Part shown: positions 56,681-64,000 of the stretch, piece after piece
How the letters are laid out: every line of letters begins with the position of its first letter
Numbering within the stretch: position 1 is the first letter of the stretch
From: Rhizophagus clarus
Lineage: Eukaryota; Glomeromycota; Glomeromycetes; Glomerales; Glomeraceae
Reading direction: 5' to 3'
Assembly: GCA_015698045.1 (NCBI GenBank)
Contig: BLAL01000004.1
Span: forward strand, 372,001 to 436,000
Length of the DNA stretch: 64,000 nucleotides
Position numbers and translations under genes: made by a program
Notes under the pieces: generated by a model
Seen by the model: only the letters and a program-made list of their open reading frames with translations
Database searches by the model: none
Told to the model about the DNA's origin: nothing

Positions 56681-57285
56681 TGAATTTTTCAGTTATCGCC
56701 ATTTTCAAAATGGTGTACGCTATTCATTCGTGATTGAATCCAATATTCGTCCGATTTTCATCCATGTTTTTGTTCGGTTTTCATCCGGTTTTCATCCGGT
56801 TTTCGGTTTTCTTTTTTTTTTATTCAGATATAACTGCATACATCATTTTGAAAATGGCGATAAACGATTAGTTAAAACGATAGAAAAAATCGTTTTGTTC
56901 TTTAATTAAATGATAAAAAAAATCGTTTTTTTGATAAAAAAAGAGTATACTATACATATAATCTGTACTGTACTGTACGAATAGTGGTTGTACTGTACGA
57001 TTAGTTGTTTTGTACAACCTTTTTTTACCACGTGACTTATGTATTTATTTATTTGTTTATCCCCGATCAGATAATTTCTTTTTTTCAGTTGGTCATGTGA
57101 AAGAAACTTCTTCCGGTGATCATTAAAACCACAAATTTTGTAAAGAAATTTTCAGCAAAAATAAGTCAATAAAAAAAAGAAAAAAAAAAAAAAAACAAAA
57201 CAAAAAATAGAAATAAAAACCTTTAAATCACCAGGATAAAGTTAACAACAATAGATAGAAACAAAAATATAACACAATATTAAAA
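56681..57285. other. Between satellite and retrotransposon; possible 5' UTR
   Basis: A near-inverted pair, CGCCATTTTCAAAATGGTGT (56697) and CATTTTGAAAATGGCGATAA (56847), brackets a tandem TTTTCATCCGGTTTTC repeat. Purine-rich sequence and a 14-A run precede the ORF at 57286. Confidence 0.45.
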
Positions 57286-59457
57286 ATGTCCTCTAACAGA
57301 AAGCTTAGAAGTAACTCGTCCTCCTCTAGCGCAACTATTAAAAAACAACAAAATATAACAAAACCCGTCAGCACTAATGCTGCTGACCTAGAATTTTCCA
57401 TCACTAAAAATACATACGGAATAGAAGAAGGTCCCACCGCTGAAGAAATAGTAAGAGAAATCTTACCACAAACAAAAGTTAAACGTCAACGTCAGTCTAG
57501 TACGACCACCACAGACGAAGACATGAAGGAAACTCCTTCCCTCCCAGTAAATAAAGTCCTGAGTAATACACAAACACAACCAGAACCAGAACTTCTCGTT
57601 ATTAATTTGACCTTAGACAACAACAACCAGTCTCTTAATATTCAATATAATAAGACTGGACTCAACGACTCAATCCACGCTATAACCATGAATGTAGATC
57701 AGGAGTCACATGATCAAAACGCAGCATTGATTAACAATAAAGAAAATAATAACCAAGTAGATCTTTTAACTGAAATCAGTAACGAACATGAAATGACACA
57801 AACACCCCATCCCACAAAAGGAAAAAATAAAGAACTGAATGAAAACCAGTCTACATCCGAAATAGAAATTATTGATATCAACACAAATGATAGGAACCTA
57901 TCAGAAGAATTTAAGGCATTCACGCTTAAAAAATATTCAAAAACTACTCAGATAAACAAATTCACACATGCATTAGAGACAAATTTGCAACCAACGAAAA
58001 TTACAAGTTCATAAAATCATCAATCACAAAAAACAACAACATAGATATTGTGATAATCAGTTTCTATGATAAAGCAACCAGAGACGCAATATATGGCACT
58101 AAATTAGGCAACTTCCCAGCCATATTCTGAAAACATGAAAGTAAAGAAATTACAACGATTATCAATGCAGAATTAGAAGACCTAGAAAAACACCTGATAA
58201 AGATAGTAGACGTCCCAAAACATTACACAATTGAGGATATCTTCAACATATTCAAACCATTAGGTAAAATTAACAAAATAATCCCGCTAGAAAGTAGCAC
58301 AACTAGGTTTAACAAACGTACTCAACAAAGAGTTCCAAAACCACCACCACCATTTAACTCATTTAACATCCGATTCAACTGTCAACAATAGTAAATCGGT
58401 ATCAAAAATATGGGAAAATAATTACTGGTCGACAAAAGTTGAAAACCATACTATCAGAATTCTACCCATAGATAACAAGAGTAATGAATACATCAAAAGA
58501 ACAGAATGTTCATATAAAATCACTGGTCTATATAAAGACACTAGCATCGAAGACTTAGAACCACTCATCAAATCAATCAAAGGAAAATCATGTACGATCG
58601 TCCCATCCAGACACCCATGACAATGAACAAAAATTGCATATATTTATGTCAACAAAGCTGACTATACAACCAAATCCAGAGCCTTTAAACTAACCAAAGA
58701 TCATATGATCTATATTATCCCAAGCACTGTATAAACGTGCAATATTTGCGGTCACCCAAATCATAAATATGCAGAATGTCCTGATAAAGACAAAATCAGC
58801 CTTTTTTGCAGACCCAGAGCGAGCAATATAATACCACTAGATACCAAAGCAAGATCGTACTTAACAAACTCAAAATATAGCGTAAGTTATGAAAAGAATA
58901 AACCACAAATAACAATCCCACAACAACAAAGCACATAATATGACAATTCACAATATAGAGGTAGATCCATCACCAGGAAAAACCTAAGTCATTTCGCTCA
59001 ACCTAAGCCTAACGCTCTTACTTGAAACAACCTACAAGCACATGATACTTACCATTTCACAGAAGCGCAAAACAAGAACAACAACATCATTATACAATAA
59101 CTAAAAGATGAAGTGGAACACATGAAAATAGCAATTAAAAAAAATGAACAAGAGATAGAAAGACACACCAAATGCATTCAAAATTTAAACAAAGTATCAG
59201 ACCAAATTACAAAATCGATCACAAAAATTTCATCTACTTTAGAATCCCTAACAGCCAACCAATACAAAGTAACGTCCATCAAACTTACTCAGCAAAAAAT
59301 CTTACAAGCAATCCAAAATTTAACAATAAGTTATGATACACAAGACCGTACAAATAATCACGAACGTCCAGAAACTGACAATGCAATTACATATATGCTC
59401 GACTACTCTGAACAGTCAATAGTAGATGAGATTAATCATCAATATACTCACAAGTAA
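57286..59457 (+). pseudogene. LINE ORF1 remnant with CCHC zinc knuckle
   Basis: The open 5' part (57286-58014, 242 codons) is Ser/Asn/Thr-rich and probably disordered. A frameshift near 57973 continues in another frame with DKFATNENYKFIKSSI and a segment HYTIEDIFNIFKPLGKINKI that could be an RRM-like fold. After a second shift near 58365 comes SKIWENNYWSTKVENHTIRI. The zinc knuckle CNICGHPNHKYAEC (C-x2-C-x4-H-x4-C) lies at 58737-58778. The last ORF (59113-59457) is heptad-like (KKNEQEIERHTKCIQNLNKV) and may be a coiled coil. Known LINE ORF1 proteins bind element RNA. Confidence 0.65.
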
Positions 59458-59811
59458 CGGCAAAAAACTCCAATATGTCATTAATATAGAAATAGTTCAC
59501 CAGGTGATTCTGAGTTCAAAACAGAAAAGGACATGCCCAATGCTCATTGGGTTACATTACGAGGAAAGATATTTAACGAAGATACAAGTTTAATAGCAGA
59601 CACAGAAAAAGGCTCAACTAACATCGTAGTAAATACCCAGAGATGGTCCCTAGGGAAATTCTTCTAATCAACAATCTCTCCCCCACTACACATCAGATTC
59701 ATATGGTTAATCCAATTTGATTATAATCCAAAACTAAATAACTTTCACGTCGAATAAATTACAAATATTTCATAATGACAGAACAACAAATAATAATAAA
59801 TTTTACCAAAG

Positions 59812-62800
59812 ATGATACGTCTTCTTCTTATAATAAAAAAACAAAATACCAAAAAAATCAAGAAAATTGAAAAAAAACAAAAAACAAAAATATCCCCAAA
59901 CATTATCATCACACACTCAAAATTCAAAGATAACGCTAACCTTCTAAGTCACTACATCCCATTCAGTACAGATAAATCAAACGTGCCAATTATGGGCATC
60001 TCAACCCATAACATCCAAGGTGAACATAACAATAAAGTAGAAGATATAATCAATTACATGTACAACAACAATATTCACCTCCTACACATTTGCGAAATAA
60101 GATCAAGCATCAAATCAAATATTAACAACAATGCACAATCCACACAAAAAAATTTTAACATCAAGACAATTCATTTTACATCAATAACAGATACCAACAT
60201 GACTTTGAAATTTCATTCGATAGACAACTTCATAAATAACGATCTCAACAAAGGAGCAGGAAATAGTATAATAGTTTCAGACTTACTTTACAAACATTTA
60301 ACAAACATCAACAGTTATAATGGAAGAATCATATCACTCAGATTCATATTTACAAAAAACACAACGCTTGACGTAATAGGCATCTATCTTCCCCCCCACT
60401 AAGCAGTGAACCGAAATATACAACTGTAATGCCAAAATGTATCCAAGCACTCACAAAGTACATGAATTAACAGACCTGGAACAACAATAACAAATATTAT
60501 AATGTTCTTTTAGGAGATCTAAACATCGATTGGAATAAAGATTCAGCATGTCGTACTCAAGCAAAAAATTTACTCAACTTAATTAAAGAATGAAACTTAA
60601 AAGATTGTCATAAAACACTGTTATCCTCAACAGAAAATACATTTTTCTCCAGTACGTTATCCACCAGAATTGATTATATTTATGGAAACACAATTGTAAT
60701 CAATCATACAGCGAATCTAACGAATGAAAACACAAATAACTTCTACAGTTTCGACCACCATATAATTAGTTGCTACATAACAATACAAAACTTGTTCAAC
60801 CTGCAGCCGGTACAAGACATCACTTAATCCAAATACGCTGAAACAAGCATTAAGGCAGATACGAAACACCATCTTAACGAAACATACACAACAAAAAAAC
60901 CAGAATGCTGGAATAATTATACACAATTATTAGAAACAAATCTAAACCAGAAAAAAACACATTTCTTCAACACCACTCATAGCAAACCAACATGACAGAT
61001 GGATGCAAGATTAGATTTCATTATAAATCACGTGATCAAAGTGTGCAAAAAAACACTAACAAAGAAAAAAATTTCATTAGAAAATATAGAAGATAAAATA
61101 CCGCATATACTCAAACAGTTAAAAAACCAAAAAAAATATATTGACCTTTTATTAATTCACACAAAAAATAGTACCGAAATACATCAAATTCAACGCACCA
61201 ATCAAGACTACCAATCAAACACTTATACAATAACTCCTGAACGTCTACTTTACTTAACCAGAATGAATGACCACTTTGACTACAATAACTTTTGGAAGCA
61301 AAAAACACTTGACAAATTACGAAGATTCAACTTATCATATGATCACAACTATGAATGGCCAACAATTTTATCGTGAGATACAATCGATAACATCACAGTT
61401 AATCTTATAATATTAAAAACTTTAATGAATGAACGGTACACAAAAGAACTCAACAAATGGCAGTTAAATGGGATCACCACCACCATTGAAACAAGAGAAC
61501 AGAATTACAAACTTTCCCTACTAAATTATTGAATTTTATTTTAGAACGAAAACCGAACAAGATTAACCTTTCTAAAATCATTATTCACGATCAAAATCTC
61601 CATGAAAACATTCTAATTACTGATCTGAAGATGATTGAACAAGAAATGATCTTCCATTTTTAAACAGTAGGAAACACATCACGCATTCCATCAAAAACAA
61701 TCTATTCAAACATCACAGACTTACCACAACAATGGCAAGATATTTATCAACAAAAAATGACACCAATTAAAGATCAAAAACCTTTACTTACACCTATTAC
61801 TAATCATGAATTAACTGAAACATTAAAATCCTTACCAAACAATAAGGCAGCAGGACCGAATGGCCTCACATACGAAATATGGAAGAAATTCCCAAAGACT
61901 TACCACAATATAATTCTCACTCTATTTAACGACATCCTAGCAACACAAATAATCCCATCAAAATGGCAAGAAGCACTCCTTTATCCCATCCCAAAGCTGG
62001 AATATTGGAATTGCGACCTGTCCAAAATACGCCCCATAATATTATTAGACACATTTAGAAAAATTTTCTCTAAAATAATTACAAATAGACTTTAAATATA
62101 CTTGAATAATACTTCTATACTTCAAAAAACTAATCAAGCTGGACTTCAAGGCTCGTCCACCATGGAAATTATCTTTAAAGTCCAAAGCATCATCGATTAC
62201 CACTAATTTACTAAAGATACCAACTCTCCCTTCTACATCATGGTCCAAGACTTATCAAAAGCCTACGACCATGTCAACCTAAGCCTTTTAAAATTAGCAT
62301 TGAATAGAATAAACCTACCGACCAAATTTATTAACATCTTAATCAACCTATTCAATAACCACCAAAACTAAGTTATACTACCATCACTTTTATCTGAAAG
62401 TTTTGATCTGATAACAGGTATAATACAAGGAGAAGTTTGCTCACCATTATTATGGACCATCTATTATAACCCATATTTGAAGTAATAGAACGGTCTGACA
62501 CAAATAGAATTATCTTAAAAGCGACCATTCCTAAATCAATATACGACAACACTGATTCACACATATAACAAGAATCCATTAAATTATTAGGATACTTGGA
62601 TGATACCACGTAGACAGAAAGTTTGTTAGACAATCTAACAACTTCTCTAAAAATAGCAGATGACTTTTACAACATGGCTGATATCAAAGTTAACAAAGAT
62701 AAATGCAAACTGTTAACCAATGATACAACACTGATCAACAAAGGCCACGTAGATCTATATTTTGGCAATAATTACCTGAAAATAGAAGTTATCAAAAAAA

Positions 62801-63090
62801 CAGAAACTGTTAGAATATTAGGCGCTTATTTTAACGTGTTCAATAATCACAAACAGACTTTTAACAAAATCAAAAAAATGATATCCTTTTTTGTTAATTC
62901 ATTATCACGTAAAAAATTGTCAAATGATATGGTAACCTACGGCATAGAATCAGTTTTATTCCCAAGAATAGAATATCTTACCCAAAATATCTCACTTCTA
63001 TCTATGTTATCAAAATTTATTAACACCAAACTTCGTTCATTATACAAGCAGATAACAAACCTCTCACACTTAACTAGAGAAGTGATCTGA
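59812..63090 (+). pseudogene. LINE ORF2 remnant: endonuclease and reverse transcriptase
   Basis: The endonuclease half has ISTHNIQGEHNNKVEDIINY (about 59998-60057), NGRIISLRF, GDLNIDWNKDSACRTQAKN (60513 on), RIDYIYG and the FDHHIIS motif (about 60749), matching the APE-type order. A run of seven C at 60391-60397 coincides with a frameshift. The reverse-transcriptase half has NKAAGPNGLTYEIWKK (61841 on), KIRPIILLDTFRKIFSK, motif A DLSKAYDHVN (about 62251), motif B GIIQGEVCSPLLW (about 62418) and motif C GYLDD (about 62590). Catalytic aspartates are still present, but stops at many points exclude activity from this copy. Confidence 0.8.
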
Positions 63091-63544
63091 ATGAGATTTT
63101 ATGATCTGTGATCTAATTTAGATCGATTCAGATTCATCCGACAGATTCCAGATTAATCTGGAATTTTTTTACAAAAAATAAAATATTTGGGTCAGGTCAT
63201 CAAATTCATAACCCAAACTCAGGTCATGTCAGTGTTAGTTGACTACCCGACCCGACTGTTAATCCAACGTATATTTGGGTCAAACAAATATAAAAAAAAT
63301 GCCAAATTATGTAGTTCTGGCATTTTTTTTTTATTTTTAGGCGCCAGAACTATTAGTTCTGGCATTTTTTTTATTTTTACATGTAAATGCACTGGAACTA
63401 TTAGTTCTAGAGCTCTGAATGGATTGGGTGGGGTCGAGTAATTGCCTTAACTCTTGTATATATAAAAAAAACTGATATAATTATTAAGTTTCGGCATGAA
63501 AAAATGCCGGTAATGATGGTTCTGGCATTTTTTTTCAATCTTTC
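63091..63544. repeat. Short palindromic and tandem motifs
   Basis: GCCAGAACTATTAGTTCTGGC at 63343-63363 is a perfect 21 bp palindrome. AGTTCTGGCATTTTTTTT recurs at 63312 and 63355, and TTCTGGCATTTTTTTT near 63520. A GATCTGTGATCTAATTTAGATC hairpin lies at about 63103-63124, and ACCCGACCCGACTG-type words near 63245. Confidence 0.6.
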
Positions 63545-64000
63545 ATAATGATTTTCTTAATTGTTTTTAATAATAAAAATAATAAAAAAAATGATTTTTC
63601 TTAATCGTTTTTATAATAAAAATAATAAAAAAAAATGATTTTTCTTAATCGTTTTTAATAATAAAAATAATAAAAAAAAACAATTTTTCTTAATCATTTT
63701 TAATAATAAAAATAATAAAAAAATGATTTTTATCAATCATTTTTAATAACAAAAATAATAAAAAAGATTTTCTTAATCATTTTAATAATAAAGTAATAAA
63801 AAAAATGATTTTTCTTAATCATTTTTAATAAAAATATTAAAAAAAATGATTTTCTTAATCATTTTTAATAATAAAGTAATAAAAGAAATGATTTTTCTTA
63901 ATCATTTTTAATAATAAAGTAATAAAAAAAATGATTTTTCTTAATTGTTTTTAATAAAAATATTAAAAAAAATGATTTTCTTAATCATTTTTAATAATAA
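63545..64000. repeat. AT-rich satellite, period about 43-45 bp, runs off the window
   Basis: The unit ATGATTTTTCTTAATCATTT then TTAATAATAAAAATAATAAA repeats about ten times, starting at 63548, 63591 and 63635. It contains an inverted ATGATT...AATCAT core and AATCGTTTTTAAT variants resembling the satellite at 55-56.7 kb. Confidence 0.85.

Larger units (their letters stand above)
57286..63090 (+). mobile_element. Decayed non-LTR retrotransposon (LINE)
   Basis: Collinear remains of a two-ORF LINE: ORF1 with a CCHC zinc knuckle, then an apurinic-type endonuclease and a reverse transcriptase in ORF2. Stops and frameshifts interrupt every domain. Codon and base use (A and C rich on the coding strand) differs from the cluster genes, consistent with an invading element. 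The exact 5' and 3' ends and target duplications were not determined, and no terminal poly-A is clear after 63090. The clade is not assigned. Confidence 0.85.

Noticed and set aside
57714-57923. Minus-strand ORF within LINE ORF1
   Set aside because: Shadow of the LINE coding strand.

Overview
The window looks like nuclear DNA of an arbuscular mycorrhizal fungus, most probably Rhizophagus or a close glomeromycete. This is inferred from the very high AT content, the short (about 70-90 bp) GT-AG introns, fungus-style kinase exons (EYANEGNL...ALDITRGLMCLHS), expanded paralogous families of unknown function, and dense repeats and decayed transposons. No rRNA, tRNA or CRISPR array was recognised.

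Two blocks carry what look like real genes. Block 1 (11.08-17.07 kb) is a head-to-head pair: a minus-strand standalone protein of 646 aa and a plus-strand five-exon gene that fuses a kinase-like domain to the same kind of C-terminal module. Block 2 (29.79-43.26 kb) has two more standalone paralogues (639 and 641 aa) followed by a ten-exon gene. In that gene all splice phases agree, giving one reading frame of about 2262 codons: pseudokinase, two MACPF-like blocks, a degenerate RING/U-box-like patch, TPR repeats and an unrecognised C-terminal region. All five genes share a motif like the perforin (MACPF) signature (YGxF...ILGG, followed by an IExxNxIxIxxLL segment). Both kinase-like domains have lost the HRD aspartate (HGN) and the DFG motif (DFK or DLR). 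The working hypothesis is a family of pseudokinase-gated, pore-former-like proteins and standalone partners, possibly for allorecognition, immunity or regulated cell death. That role is inference only.

The rest is mostly repeats and decayed mobile DNA. There is a 661 bp palindromic mariner-type element (8.2-8.8 kb), a hAT-type MITE with an 8 bp target duplication (28.45 kb), other inverted-repeat elements (5.65, 18.6, 42.2, 43.3 kb), and a decayed transposon-like gene (22.5-23.7 kb). There is also a Crypton-type tyrosine recombinase with two in-frame stops (49.6-50.9 kb) and a decayed non-LTR retrotransposon with ORF1 zinc knuckle, endonuclease and reverse transcriptase (57.3-63.1 kb). The retrotransposon lies between two AT-rich palindromic satellites (55.0-56.7 and 63.5-64.0 kb). 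Several 0.15-0.65 kb purine/pyrimidine-asymmetric tracts produce long spurious low-complexity ORFs.
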